Assembly (NCBI RefSeq): GCF_027359375.1
Contig: NZ_CP114779.1
Coordinates: 1,116,001-1,180,000, forward strand
Reading direction: 5' to 3'
Source: Prochlorococcus marinus str. MIT 0919
GTDB taxonomy: Bacteria > Cyanobacteriota > Cyanobacteriia > PCC-6307 > Cyanobiaceae
DNA length: 64,000 bases
The position numbers and the translations under genes are program-made. Below are positions 43,675 to 55,681 of the stretch, one piece after another; positions within the stretch are counted from its first letter, which is position 1, and each line of letters starts with the position of its first letter. The notes beneath the pieces are model-generated. The model was not told the DNA's origin. It saw only the letters and a program-made list of their open reading frames with translations, and ran no database searches.

Positions 43675-46287
43675 ATGAAAGTAATGCTGACTAAATACAG
43701 GGACTTGGCTAAAGAAAGGGTTGCACAAGGCATCCCCCCTTTACCCTTAAATGCGGAGGAAACCCATGCATTGACAGCGCTTTTAGAGACTCCTCCAGAA
43801 AATGAAAGCACTGAATTTTTATTAAATTTATTAAGAAACCGAATCCCCCCAGGCGTTGATCCAGCTTCATATGTGAAAGCTGCATGGCTCAATTCAATTG
43901 CAAAAGGGAGCACACAATCTCCTTTAGTAACGCCACTTGAAGCAACCAGACTATTGGGCACAATGGTTGGTGGGTATAACGTTTCTGCTTTAATTGAAAT
44001 CCTCCAAAATCAAAACCTCGATCTAGCCCAATGTGCAGCAGAAAGTTTGAGCAAAATCATTCTTGTATATGACGCAGTCAATGACGTCCTAGATTTAGCT
44101 AAAAAAAATGATTATGCAAAATATGTTATTGATAGTTGGGCTAATGCAGAATGGTTTACGAGTAAACCTAAGCTCGGAAAAAAATTAGAAGTAACCATTT
44201 TTAAGGTTAATGGTGAAACAAATACCGATGATTTATCACCAGCGATTCATGCCACAACAAGACCAGATATACCACTACATGCACTGACAATGCTTGAAAG
44301 TCGTTACCCTAATGCACTACAAACAATTACAAAGCTAAAAGAAAAAGGACATCCTCTAGCATATGTAGGGGATGTTGTCGGTACTGGTAGTTCTCGTAAA
44401 TCAGCTATTAACTCCGTGCTATGGCATATAGGTAAAGATATCCCTTACATTCCAAATAAAAGATCAGGAGGAGTAATTCTTGGCAATCAAATTGCTCCAA
44501 TTTTCTTTAATACAGCAGAAGATTCTGGGGCATTAGCAATCGAATGTAATGTTAGTCAATTTGAAACAGGTGACGTCTTATCTATTTACCCCTACGAAGG
44601 TAAAATCACAAAATCCGATGAACTGCATAGTAGTGAAACACTCTTATGCAGTTTCACACTGAAACCTACAACAATTAAAGATGAAATCCAAGCTGGCGGA
44701 CGTATCCCTTTAATGATTGGTAGAGCACTCACTGACAAAGTAAGGGCAAAATTAAAACTCAAGCCTAGTGAAGTATTCACTCGACCCAGTCAAGCTAAAG
44801 TTATTAAGCATGGGTTCACACAGGCACAAAAAATCGTAGGGAAAGCATGTGGTTTGGCCGGTGTAACGCCTGGAACAAGTTGTGAACCACTAATAACAAC
44901 TGTAGGCAGTCAAGATACAACAGGTCCTATGACAAGAGATGAGATGAAAGAACTGGCTTGTCTCGGCTTTTCCGCTGATTTAGTTATGCAAAGTTTTTGT
45001 CATACAGCCGCCTATCCCAAGCCAGTAGATATCCAAACACAACAAGAACTTCCTGATTTTTTTGCAGAGCGAGGGGGAGTTGCTCTACGTCCAGGTGATG
45101 GAATTATTCATAGCTGGCTTAATCGTATGCTGTTGCCTGATACCGTTGGAACTGGTGGAGATAGTCATACAAGATTTCCATTAGGTATTTCTTTCCCAGG
45201 TGGATCAGGTGTTGTAGCCTTTGCAGCAGCAATTGGCTCTATGCCAATTGACATGCCAGAATCAGTACTTGTACGGTTTGATGGTTCTTTACAACAAGGT
45301 ATAACCCTGAGAGACATTGTGAATGCAATCCCCTGGATGGCAATAAAACAAGGACTTCTCACCGTTGATCAAGCAAACAAAGTAAACGTTTTTAATGGGC
45401 GTGTTCTTGAAATCGAAGGCCTGCCTGATCTGAAACTTGAACAAGCCTTTGAGCTAACAGATGCAAGTGCAGAGCGTTCTTGTGCAGGTTGCACAATACA
45501 ACTTTCTTCAGAAACAATTAGTGAATATCTAAAAAGTAATATTGCCTTGTTAAAAAATATGATTGTCAGAGGGTATAAAGATCCACGTACCTTAGAAAGA
45601 AGAATAACAGCAATGGAAGATTGGTTAAAAGAACCAAGTCTTCTGACTGCAGACGTAAATGCTAATTATGCAAATACTATAAATATCAATTTAAATGAAA
45701 TAAAAGAACCAATTCTAGCTTGCCCAAATGATCCCGATAACGTAAAACTTTTAAGTGAAGTTGCCGGCAGTCCTATAGATGAAGTCTTTATTGGTTCATG
45801 TATGACTAATATTGGTCATTACCGTGCTGCTGCTACTGTTCTTAACAATGAAGGAACCAACAAAGCAACACTTTGGGTATGCCCCCCGACACGGATGGAT
45901 GAGGAAATGCTGAGAAAAGAAGGTTATTATCAAATCTTCGAAAATGCTGGTAGTCGTATGGAAATGCCTGGTTGCTCTCTTTGCATGGGTAATCAAGCAC
46001 GTGTAAAAGATAATGCCACTGTCTTTTCTACTAGCACTAGAAATTTTAACAACCGTCTCGGTAATGGAGCTCAGGTCTACCTAGGTAGCGCTGAATTAGC
46101 AGCTGTCTGTGCTCTACTAGGATACATTCCTACTCTTGAAGAATATCAATCAATTGCGGCTAGAAAAATAATGCCAATAGAAAATAAGCTGTATAGATAT
46201 TTAAATTTTAATCAAATTAAAGGGTTTGAAAAAGAAGGACAAGTTATCTCAAATAAAGAGAAAAGCAATTTTGTTTCATCCAATTAA
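43675..46287 (+). CDS. acnB: Aconitate hydratase B (bifunctional)
   Basis: AcnB isomerises citrate to isocitrate through an enzyme-bound 4Fe-4S cluster. The 870-residue protein has the AcnB-specific domain order, with an N-terminal HEAT-like helical domain (residues 1-160), a swivel domain and the catalytic domains. The cluster cysteines are in GSCMTNIGHYRAA and GCSLCMGNQARV. Active-site segments GDSHTRFPLGISFPGGSG are also present. Five-residue Lys/Glu-rich C-terminal tail adds little. It heads a short run with clcA, 7 bases apart. Confidence 0.96.
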   Translation: MKVMLTKYRDLAKERVAQGIPPLPLNAEETHALTALLETPPENESTEFLLNLLRNRIPPGVDPASYVKAAWLNSIAKGSTQSPLVTPLEATRLLGTMVGGYNVSALIEILQNQNLDLAQCAAESLSKIILVYDAVNDVLDLAKKNDYAKYVIDSWANAEWFTSKPKLGKKLEVTIFKVNGETNTDDLSPAIHATTRPDIPLHALTMLESRYPNALQTITKLKEKGHPLAYVGDVVGTGSSRKSAINSVLWHIGKDIPYIPNKRSGGVILGNQIAPIFFNTAEDSGALAIECNVSQFETGDVLSIYPYEGKITKSDELHSSETLLCSFTLKPTTIKDEIQAGGRIPLMIGRALTDKVRAKLKLKPSEVFTRPSQAKVIKHGFTQAQKIVGKACGLAGVTPGTSCEPLITTVGSQDTTGPMTRDEMKELACLGFSADLVMQSFCHTAAYPKPVDIQTQQELPDFFAERGGVALRPGDGIIHSWLNRMLLPDTVGTGGDSHTRFPLGISFPGGSGVVAFAAAIGSMPIDMPESVLVRFDGSLQQGITLRDIVNAIPWMAIKQGLLTVDQANKVNVFNGRVLEIEGLPDLKLEQAFELTDASAERSCAGCTIQLSSETISEYLKSNIALLKNMIVRGYKDPRTLERRITAMEDWLKEPSLLTADVNANYANTININLNEIKEPILACPNDPDNVKLLSEVAGSPIDEVFIGSCMTNIGHYRAAATVLNNEGTNKATLWVCPPTRMDEEMLRKEGYYQIFENAGSRMEMPGCSLCMGNQARVKDNATVFSTSTRNFNNRLGNGAQVYLGSAELAAVCALLGYIPTLEEYQSIAARKIMPIENKLYRYLNFNQIKGFEKEGQVISNKEKSNFVSSN

Positions 46288-46294
46288 TTAAATA

Positions 46295-47674
46295 ATGAAA
46301 GATTTATTTGAATTAGAAACCAATCTTGCGATAAAAAAAACAACGAGAAGCATAAACAATCTCCTCACAAAGAAATGGCTTATTGTCGTAATTGCCTTAA
46401 TGCTAACTGGATTAGGTGCAGCACTTACAGGTGTATTATTTACAACAGGTATTCAACTACTTGATAATTGGCGATTAAATCTACTGAATGAAATCCCACC
46501 TTGGTTCCTTTTACCTGTAATAGGAGGGATAGGAGGATTCTCTTCTAGCTATCTAATTTCAAAACTTTCGCCTTCTGCTAGTGGTTCAGGAGTGTCACAT
46601 ATTATGGCTTTTATGCGTCATCGATCAGTCCCAATGGGGCTAAGAGTAGGCATGGTAAAACTAATTGGAGGCATTATTGCTATTGGAAGCGGATTTCCCC
46701 TAGGACCAGAAGGACCAGCTGTACAAATGGGAGGATCAGTCGCATGGAAAATGGCTCAAATACTTAAAGCTCCAGTAGCATTTAGAAGAGTCATTGTTGC
46801 AGCAGGTGGAGGTGCAGGGTTAGCAGCCATTTTTAATGCACCAATAGGAGGCTTTGTATATGTCATTGAAGAACTATTAAACTCTGTAAGACCAGTTGTT
46901 CTACTACTGGTAGTCGTAACAACGTTTTGGGCCGATACTTGGGCAGATGTTTTACAAGCAATAGGTCTAAATTCAACTTCAGGAGGATATAACAGCAGCT
47001 TAGGCTTTCAAATTGAACGCGAATACTCACCGTTAGTTAACTTTTTACCCATTGACCTTGGTTATTTAATTGTTCTAGGCATCATTATTGGATGCCTAGC
47101 AGAACTATATTGTCGATATGTGTTAACCATGCAAAAGCAGGGCATGGTTTGGTTTGGGAATCAATTAATTCTGAAAATGACTTCTTGTGGTGTAATCCTT
47201 GGATTCATTTATGCTTTCCTTCCTAACGAATTTCATCATATTACTGAACTAAAAACAATTATTGCCAACGGAGAGATAGGTATTCCTATGGCCTTAAGCA
47301 TATTTTTTATTCTTTTTGTGACCACAGGTCTAGCAGCAGCCTCTGGAGCTCCTGGTGGACTTTTTTATCCAATGCTTATCCTTGGTGGGTCAATGGGTCT
47401 GGCTTGTGGAAACTTTGTAGAAATAGTTACCGGCCATGTTCCAAGTACATATGTTTTTGCAGGGATGGGAGCATTTGTTGCAGCTTGTTCACATACACCT
47501 GTTACCGCAATGTTCCTTGCATTTGCACTTACCAAAGACCTACTTATTTTGAAACCACTTTTAGTAGCATGTATTACAAGCTTTCTAGTGGCACGATCAT
47601 TTAATGAACATTCAATATATGAAAGACAAATAGATTTAGACCTAACGAAAAATCGGAAATCATCAAGACTATAG
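46295..47674 (+). CDS. ClC-family chloride channel / H+ antiporter
   Basis: The 459-residue ClC protein has the usual helix-pair fold. The anion selectivity motifs are GSGVSHIMAF near residue 98 and LGPEGPAVQMGGSVAWK near residue 140, where the gating Glu is kept. A Glu in VIEELLNSVRP corresponds to the proton-pathway Glu of ClC-ec1, which suggests a Cl-/H+ exchanger rather than a channel. No CBS domains follow. It starts 7 bases after acnB. Confidence 0.9.
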   Translation: MKDLFELETNLAIKKTTRSINNLLTKKWLIVVIALMLTGLGAALTGVLFTTGIQLLDNWRLNLLNEIPPWFLLPVIGGIGGFSSSYLISKLSPSASGSGVSHIMAFMRHRSVPMGLRVGMVKLIGGIIAIGSGFPLGPEGPAVQMGGSVAWKMAQILKAPVAFRRVIVAAGGGAGLAAIFNAPIGGFVYVIEELLNSVRPVVLLLVVVTTFWADTWADVLQAIGLNSTSGGYNSSLGFQIEREYSPLVNFLPIDLGYLIVLGIIIGCLAELYCRYVLTMQKQGMVWFGNQLILKMTSCGVILGFIYAFLPNEFHHITELKTIIANGEIGIPMALSIFFILFVTTGLAAASGAPGGLFYPMLILGGSMGLACGNFVEIVTGHVPSTYVFAGMGAFVAACSHTPVTAMFLAFALTKDLLILKPLLVACITSFLVARSFNEHSIYERQIDLDLTKNRKSSRL

Positions 47675-47753
47675 ACATTCATTCTCTTATATATTGATCT
47701 GGGAGCTATATTGCTAAATATCCAGAATTTAACCCTCTCCCTATTAATAAACA

Positions 47754-49385
47754 CTGAATAACGAAACCCTACTTTTTACTCCTAGGAGAGCATCCCCTGA
47801 TGCTCTAAAAGTTGTACTTGCATTCCCAAGTACTTATTCAATTGGAATAACAAGTCTTGGATATCAAGTGATCTGGGCAACTCTTGCACAAAGATCAGAT
47901 GTTGATGTCAGGAGAGTCTTTACTGATCAAAGAGAGTCTGACCATAAAAATACTGACCTTTTTGGCCTCTCTCTCAGCTGGGAATTAGATGGGCCAGTCT
48001 TTCTTGAACTTTTAGAAAGACAAGGCATTCCGATATGGAGTAATCAACGAACTGATGATGACCCCATTGTTTTCGGAGGAGGTCCTGTTCTTACAGCCAA
48101 TCCAGAACCTTTGGCTCCTTTTCTAGATGTTGTACTCCTTGGAGATGGAGAAAACTTACTACCAAATTTTATCCAAAAAATTCAGGAAACACGATATCTC
48201 TCGCGAATAGAACAATTAAAGAGTCTTGCCCAAGTAGAAGGTATATATGTACCTCAATTTTACATTCCCCAATACACAGCTGAAGGAGCATTAAAAGCTA
48301 TTACACCTAGTGACCAAGACATACCTAGTTTTATATCTAAACAAACTTGGAGTGGCAATGTATTAACTCACTCCACTGTTATTACACCAGATGCTGCATG
48401 GGCAAACATACACATGGTTGAAACCGTTAGAAGTTGCCCAGAACTATGCCGTTTCTGTCTGGCTAGTTACCTCACTCTTCCATTTCGTACATCTGCTCTA
48501 GAAGAAGGTCTCATTCCTGCTATTGAAAAAGGTTTAACTTCAACTAAACGCATAGGACTTTTAGGTGCATCAGTCACCCAACACCCACAATTCTCCGAGT
48601 TATTACAATGGATAAATAAAGATCGTTTTGATGATATTCGCCTAAGTGTTAGTTCGGTTCGAGCATCAACTGTTAATGCACAGATGACTCAAACGCTTGC
48701 AAAACACGGGTCTAAATCCATAACAATAGCTATAGAAAGTGGTAGCGAAAAAATTAGAAAGCTAGTCAATAAGAAACTGTCAGAAGAGGAAATATTTATG
48801 GCAGCTAGATATGCTCTTGATGGTGGTTTAACCAAGCTAAAGCTTTATGCAATGGTAGGACTACCTCTTGAAGATGTAGATGATATAGAGGCTACAGCAG
48901 ACCTACTTCTAAGAATTAAAAGAAAAACTTCAGGACTTCGACTTACACTAGGTGTAAGCACATTTGTACCAAAAGCACATACACCATTCCAATGGTGTGG
49001 AGTACGTCGAGAAGCAGATAAAAGATTAAAACTGCTCAATAAACGATTAAGACCTCACGGAATCACTGTACGAGCAGAAAGTTATAAGTGGAGCTTAATT
49101 CAAGCCTTAATATCTAGGAGTGATCGTCGTCTTGCTCCAGTTCTGTACTTAATGAAAGGCGCACATAACAGCTTCGGAGGATGGAAAAATGCGTACAATT
49201 TAATTCAAAATAATTCCGAGTTAAATAATCCAATCGCTACACTGCCATCCCTTCCTTCCTGGGAAGAAATTATTCATGAAAATTGGCCTTTCTCTAGAGT
49301 CCTACCATGGCAGCACCTCAAAGGCGCCTTAACACCTAAGGTACTAGTCGACCATCATCAAAAGAGCTTAAACCAAGTTTTTTAA
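47754..49385 (+). CDS. Radical SAM protein of TIGR03960/B12-binding type, start not ATG/GTG/TTG
   Basis: The protein has an N-terminal B12-binding-like part (ending near VVLLGDGENLL) and a radical SAM core with the CX3CX2C motif in VRSCPELCRFCLASY, then IAIESGSEKIRKLV. The family works on unknown substrates. The first standard start codon is GTG at 47868, but it lies inside a strongly family-like stretch ALKVVLAFPSTYSIG, read in frame back to a CTG at 47754. A TAA stop lies two codons before that CTG. The true start is therefore likely CTG. The 3' end overlaps the next gene by 50 bases. Confidence 0.85.
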   Translation: MNNETLLFTPRRASPDALKVVLAFPSTYSIGITSLGYQVIWATLAQRSDVDVRRVFTDQRESDHKNTDLFGLSLSWELDGPVFLELLERQGIPIWSNQRTDDDPIVFGGGPVLTANPEPLAPFLDVVLLGDGENLLPNFIQKIQETRYLSRIEQLKSLAQVEGIYVPQFYIPQYTAEGALKAITPSDQDIPSFISKQTWSGNVLTHSTVITPDAAWANIHMVETVRSCPELCRFCLASYLTLPFRTSALEEGLIPAIEKGLTSTKRIGLLGASVTQHPQFSELLQWINKDRFDDIRLSVSSVRASTVNAQMTQTLAKHGSKSITIAIESGSEKIRKLVNKKLSEEEIFMAARYALDGGLTKLKLYAMVGLPLEDVDDIEATADLLLRIKRKTSGLRLTLGVSTFVPKAHTPFQWCGVRREADKRLKLLNKRLRPHGITVRAESYKWSLIQALISRSDRRLAPVLYLMKGAHNSFGGWKNAYNLIQNNSELNNPIATLPSLPSWEEIIHENWPFSRVLPWQHLKGALTPKVLVDHHQKSLNQVF

Positions 49386-50676
49386 AAGAATTCGTAGGTA
49401 TCAACATACAACGCAAACCTGACAACAAAATCCATCCTGCTAAATTAATTCGACTATCAAAAAAAGGCATATCTGCACCATGTAGAAAAACAAGGATAAA
49501 TGCTGCTGTCCACCATGCTCTATCAAACAAATTTTGAGTTGCCAAAGATTTATTTCTTAAATCACCAAAGAAATTGCAATTCTTAGAAGAAATAATCAAC
49601 AAAAGCAAAACAAAACCAACTACTAATATTGCGACAGGAATGCCATGAGCCACCAATAATTCAAGTGGCAAATTATGAGCATGACCATGCCATATTCCTT
49701 GGCGTAAAGGGTATAAGACAGAAAAGGCAGCTGCACCATATCCCAGCCAAGGTCTCTGCAGAAATAAATTAATAGCCTCCTTCCATTGATAAATACGAGT
49801 TGCCTCTATAGGTCTATTATTCATGTATTTAAAATCATTTAAACGAGTCCAAATATCCTCTGGGATAATTCTTCGCGCAAAAAGTTGTAATTCTAATGGG
49901 ACGACTGGAAATGCAGAAAAGAGAAGTAATAAAAAAATTGCACTCAATAAAGGCAATAACCAAAACCAACTACTAGGTCCCAGTACAAACGGAATTGCTA
50001 TGAATATGGCAGCCCAAGCATTCCTAGAGTCAGTCAGGAATACAGCAATCGCTGTGGCAATAGTAAATGCAAAGCTAACAATACGATTACGAAAAGTAGC
50101 TGATGAGTTAATTAAAAAAGCTAGCGCAAATGGCCAAATTATTGCTAACCATGAGCCTGCAATATTGGCATAGTTAAACAAACCAGATAAGCGGCCATTT
50201 GGGTTCCCCCCAAAATCAATAAACCAAATAATTAAGCCATATAAAAATTGCCATGGCCCTTGCCAACCAAACCAAATCTGACCAAAGCCTGTTAGCAGGA
50301 CGGGAAACGTACCAGCAAGTAAAAGCAAGGAAGAACGTTTCCTAGCACCTCGTGTCAATAAATAAGGTTGAAAACCCCAAAAACACCAAAAAAAAGGAAT
50401 CCAATTTGCAAGTCCAACCCAAGCTAACCAACCGGAATATGCTTTATAACTACCAATCACCATCAAAATAGCAGCTAAAATTAATGGATAATTCCATTTA
50501 TCTTTTAGAAAATAGTCTCTCCGCAGAAAGGTACCTTGAATTAAAGGTACCAAAAAGAAGAAAGAAGAAATTAATGGGGTAGAAGCAAGAAAAAATAATC
50601 CCAATTGGAAACAAACCCACGCAAAAGGTCTGGAGGATTCTGGACGATTATTTAATACAGGCCTCAAAAAGTTCAT
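49336..50676 (-). CDS. O-antigen ligase/polymerase family membrane protein, IctB-like
   Basis: The 446-residue protein has at least ten transmembrane helices and a Wzy_C-like region with ATRIYQWKEAINLFLQRPWLGYG followed by HGHAHNLPLELLVAHG. This pattern is shared by O-antigen ligases and the cyanobacterial IctB family, once proposed as a bicarbonate transporter. Which job it does here is not decided by sequence. It overlaps purU by 4 bases (ATGA) and the radical SAM gene by 50 bases at the 3' end. Confidence 0.82.
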   Translation of the reverse strand: MNFLRPVLNNRPESSRPFAWVCFQLGLFFLASTPLISSFFFLVPLIQGTFLRRDYFLKDKWNYPLILAAILMVIGSYKAYSGWLAWVGLANWIPFFWCFWGFQPYLLTRGARKRSSLLLLAGTFPVLLTGFGQIWFGWQGPWQFLYGLIIWFIDFGGNPNGRLSGLFNYANIAGSWLAIIWPFALAFLINSSATFRNRIVSFAFTIATAIAVFLTDSRNAWAAIFIAIPFVLGPSSWFWLLPLLSAIFLLLLFSAFPVVPLELQLFARRIIPEDIWTRLNDFKYMNNRPIEATRIYQWKEAINLFLQRPWLGYGAAAFSVLYPLRQGIWHGHAHNLPLELLVAHGIPVAILVVGFVLLLLIISSKNCNFFGDLRNKSLATQNLFDRAWWTAAFILVFLHGADMPFFDSRINLAGWILLSGLRCMLIPTNSFKKLGLSSFDDGRLVP

Positions 50677-51524
50677 GCGAAAACAGCTGTCCGTCCGCTA
50701 TAAACCATAACTTGCCTACAGAGATGCATTCTTAAGGCACGAGCAAGAGCAATCCGTTCTGTATCTCGACCTTTACGAATTAAATCTTGAACTTCATCTC
50801 GATGGCTCACCTGCATAGTCGTTTGCTCAATAATAGGACCATCATCTAAGTCTTCTGTCACATAATGTGCGGTAGCACCTATGAGCTTAACACCTCTCTT
50901 CCACGCTTTATGGTAAGGCTGTGCACCCTTAAATGCAGGTAAAAAAGAATGATGAATGTTAATAATTAAAGGGAATCTTCCTAAAAATGAAGAACTTAAA
51001 ATCTGCATATATTTAGCTAAAACAATCAATTCAATACCATATTCATCTAATGTTTTAATGATGATATCTTCCGATTCCAACTTGTTAGTAGGGTTTACAG
51101 GAATATGTCTAAAAGGAATATTAAAATCATCACAAATACCACTCAAATTAGCATGGTTAGATATTACCAAGGGAACTGTCATTTGAAGTTCTCCACTCCG
51201 AACACGCCAAAGCAAATCTAAAAGGCAATGACTTTGTTTACTAACAAAAATTGCAACTTTTGGAGATTCATCAGAAAAATTTAACTGGGCCTTTCCTTTT
51301 AAGGAATCAGCAAGTTGATAAGCCTCTTTAAAAATAGCTTCTCTCTTTAATCTAAAACTAGCAAGATCCCATTCAATTCGACTAAGGAAAAGTCCCGCCC
51401 CATCATCGGTATGATGATCAGCATGCCTAATATTACCATTATTCTTAGATACCCAACTTGCTATCTCACTAACCAATCCAGGACGATCAGGACATATCAG
51501 CTGCAATATTACAGTAGTAGTCAA
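50673..51524 (-). CDS. purU: Formyltetrahydrofolate deformylase PurU
   Basis: PurU hydrolyses 10-formyl-tetrahydrofolate to formate and tetrahydrofolate, balancing the one-carbon pool. The 283-residue protein has an N-terminal ACT domain (LQLICPDRPGLVSEIASWV) and a C-terminal formyltransferase domain with INIHHSFLPAFKGAQPYHKAW and the catalytic Asp in EDLDDGPIIEQ. It is the first gene of a two-gene minus-strand run. In plants and cyanobacteria PurU supports photorespiration by protecting glycine decarboxylase. Confidence 0.94.
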   Translation of the reverse strand: MTTTVILQLICPDRPGLVSEIASWVSKNNGNIRHADHHTDDGAGLFLSRIEWDLASFRLKREAIFKEAYQLADSLKGKAQLNFSDESPKVAIFVSKQSHCLLDLLWRVRSGELQMTVPLVISNHANLSGICDDFNIPFRHIPVNPTNKLESEDIIIKTLDEYGIELIVLAKYMQILSSSFLGRFPLIINIHHSFLPAFKGAQPYHKAWKRGVKLIGATAHYVTEDLDDGPIIEQTTMQVSHRDEVQDLIRKGRDTERIALARALRMHLCRQVMVYSGRTAVFA

Positions 51525-51626
51525 GTCAATTTATATCGATAAGTTATTTTCCCGTGAAACAGAGTAAATGCCAGTAAATCAAAAATACAGTAAAGTTAAT
51601 GAAGGAAAATTCAAGAAAGTAATATC

Positions 51627-52724
51627 ATCTTAAAAAATCAAGAATTAAATAATATTGGAATTATTGGAGGAGGTGTGGTTGGAAGCACAACTGCATTAGA
51701 GCTTGCACGCTTAGGCTATAAAATTGAACTTTTTGATCCAGACATCTTCAAATCGATCAACTACTCAGAAACCCTATCTGGAACAAATGCTTCTTTAGGG
51801 GTTTTAATGGGATCTATCTTTAAAAGAAATACAGGGCGTAGTTGGAGACTTAGAAAACGCAGTATGGAGCTTTGGCCAAGCTTAATAAAGCAACTGAATA
51901 CAACTCAGACTCCCTTATGTCTTGAACGACCTCTAATAAAACTAGCCAGATCAAAACATGAGTTAGAGCAAATGGTCGATTTAATAAGAACAAAAAAGGA
52001 TATGGGTTTAGAACTTTTAAAGCCTAATTCATCTATAGGCCTGAGACGTTCCTGGATATACAACAACTATGGAGGATTGATTTCTAGACATGATGGACGA
52101 ATTAATCCATTCGCTTTGATGGAAAGTCTAATGAAATTATTAGATCACTTAAAAGTAAAAAAAACAAATAAACAAGTTTTAAAAATTGATCGTGTTATCC
52201 AAAGTCAAGAAACTAGTTGGAAACTATTCTTAGACAATCAAGAAAGTCGTACAAAAGACTGCATCATTATTTGTGCACCAGGAAGTAGCGAAGCATTGCT
52301 TAAACCATTAGGGCATGATTACCCTCTTGAACCAGTATTAGGTCAAGCGATAAATCTAGAGCTAAAAGAGGATCGTCTAGATTGGTCTGGATGGCCAGCT
52401 GTACTGTTCAACAATAATATCAATCTAATCCCGCATAGTCATAATCAAATGCTGATAGGGGCCACAATAGAACCAGGAGTTATATCAAATACTCAAATTC
52501 TCAAAGATATGAAAGATATGGACAATCTTGCACCGCCATGGATAAAATTATCATCTATAAAAAACCAATGGAAAGGAATTCGATTTAAACCAAAAAAAGA
52601 ACCTGCTCCATTGCTCAAAAATCTTGAACAGGGTCTTATTTTAAATACTGCTCATTATAGAAATGGAATATTACTAGCTCCAGCATGTGCTGAATGGGTA
52701 GGCAATGAACTAATCAAAACTTAA
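51627..52724 (+). CDS. DAO-family FAD-dependent oxidoreductase, non-standard start
   Basis: This protein has the DAO (glycine/D-amino acid oxidase) FAD fold: NIGIIGGGVVGSTTALELA dinucleotide loop and a C-terminal HYRNGILLAPACAEW with the FAD-contacting segment. The first standard start, GTG at 51675, falls inside the FAD loop and would delete its first glycines. In-frame coding sequence is open back to 51603, but only ATC or ATT codons occur there. I place the start at the ATC at 51627; 51624 is also possible. Substrate is unknown. Confidence 0.75.
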   Translation: MLKNQELNNIGIIGGGVVGSTTALELARLGYKIELFDPDIFKSINYSETLSGTNASLGVLMGSIFKRNTGRSWRLRKRSMELWPSLIKQLNTTQTPLCLERPLIKLARSKHELEQMVDLIRTKKDMGLELLKPNSSIGLRRSWIYNNYGGLISRHDGRINPFALMESLMKLLDHLKVKKTNKQVLKIDRVIQSQETSWKLFLDNQESRTKDCIIICAPGSSEALLKPLGHDYPLEPVLGQAINLELKEDRLDWSGWPAVLFNNNINLIPHSHNQMLIGATIEPGVISNTQILKDMKDMDNLAPPWIKLSSIKNQWKGIRFKPKKEPAPLLKNLEQGLILNTAHYRNGILLAPACAEWVGNELIKT

Positions 52725-52750
52725 ACAGTTACATTGATTTTATTGCAACG

Positions 52751-54757
<2,007 letters not shown>

Positions 54758-55675
54758 ATGAAAGAAACACAATTAACGATTTCTGGAGAAACAAGTTTTG
54801 CAGGAGTCCTTGGAGATCCAGTCTCTCACTCGCTTTCACCAATAATTCAGAATGCAGCTTTGGCAAAATTAAACATAAATTGGTGCTATCTTGCAATTCC
54901 TTGTAGTACTCAAAATCTAGAAGAAGTTATAAAAACACTGAGGAAAATTAATTGTAAGGGGTTAAATATTACAATCCCTCATAAAACTAATGTTTTTGAA
55001 TTGTGTAATGAGGTTAGTCCAATAGCTAGAAAAGTGGGAGCAATCAACACTCTTATTCCAAATGGTGAGAATGGATGGTTAGGTACAAATACAGATGTAG
55101 AAGGGTTTATTAAGCCACTTAAAAAAAACAATGATTTAATCCGAGATAATGCATTAATACTAGGATCAGGTGGAAGTGCAAGGGCTGTAGCTATAGGCCT
55201 TCAAGCACTAGAGTTCTCAAATATTACAATTATAAGTAGAAATGAGCAATCATTAAATGAACTGATTGAATTATTAAATAGTGATCAAAATAAAAACGTA
55301 TCTATAAAAGTCAAAGGAATACTGTCGACAGATATTAATGCGAAGAATTTTATTAAAGATGCAAATTTGATTGTAAACACTACACCAGCAGGAATGCACA
55401 ACAAATTCAATGTAAAAAGTTTAGATTCTATTATTCCATTTGGAGAAAGAATATGGGATGGATTAAATAGTAAATCAGTTCTTTACGATTTAATTTACAC
55501 ACCCATGCCAACTCAATGGCTTAAACTTGGTGCTAAGCATAATTGCAAGCAAATAAATGGATTGGAAATGTTAATCGAACAAGGTGCTGCGTCTCTTCGA
55601 CTTTGGAGTGGAGTAAAAGAAATTCCTATTGATATAATGAATAGAGCTGCAAAAGCTGCTCTTAATCTTAATTAA
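54758..55675 (+). CDS. aroE: Shikimate dehydrogenase AroE
   Basis: AroE reduces 3-dehydroshikimate to shikimate with NADPH. The protein is 305 residues from the ATG at 54758; the track frame back to 54701 adds 19 residues of no family similarity. It has GDPVSHSLSPIIQNAA, NITIPHKTNV with the catalytic Lys, NTDVEGF with the catalytic Asp and the NADP loop LGSGGSARAVAIGL. It is followed closely by a Tic20-like gene. Confidence 0.93.
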   Translation: MKETQLTISGETSFAGVLGDPVSHSLSPIIQNAALAKLNINWCYLAIPCSTQNLEEVIKTLRKINCKGLNITIPHKTNVFELCNEVSPIARKVGAINTLIPNGENGWLGTNTDVEGFIKPLKKNNDLIRDNALILGSGGSARAVAIGLQALEFSNITIISRNEQSLNELIELLNSDQNKNVSIKVKGILSTDINAKNFIKDANLIVNTTPAGMHNKFNVKSLDSIIPFGERIWDGLNSKSVLYDLIYTPMPTQWLKLGAKHNCKQINGLEMLIEQGAASLRLWSGVKEIPIDIMNRAAKAALNLN

Positions 55676-55681
55676 AAAAAA

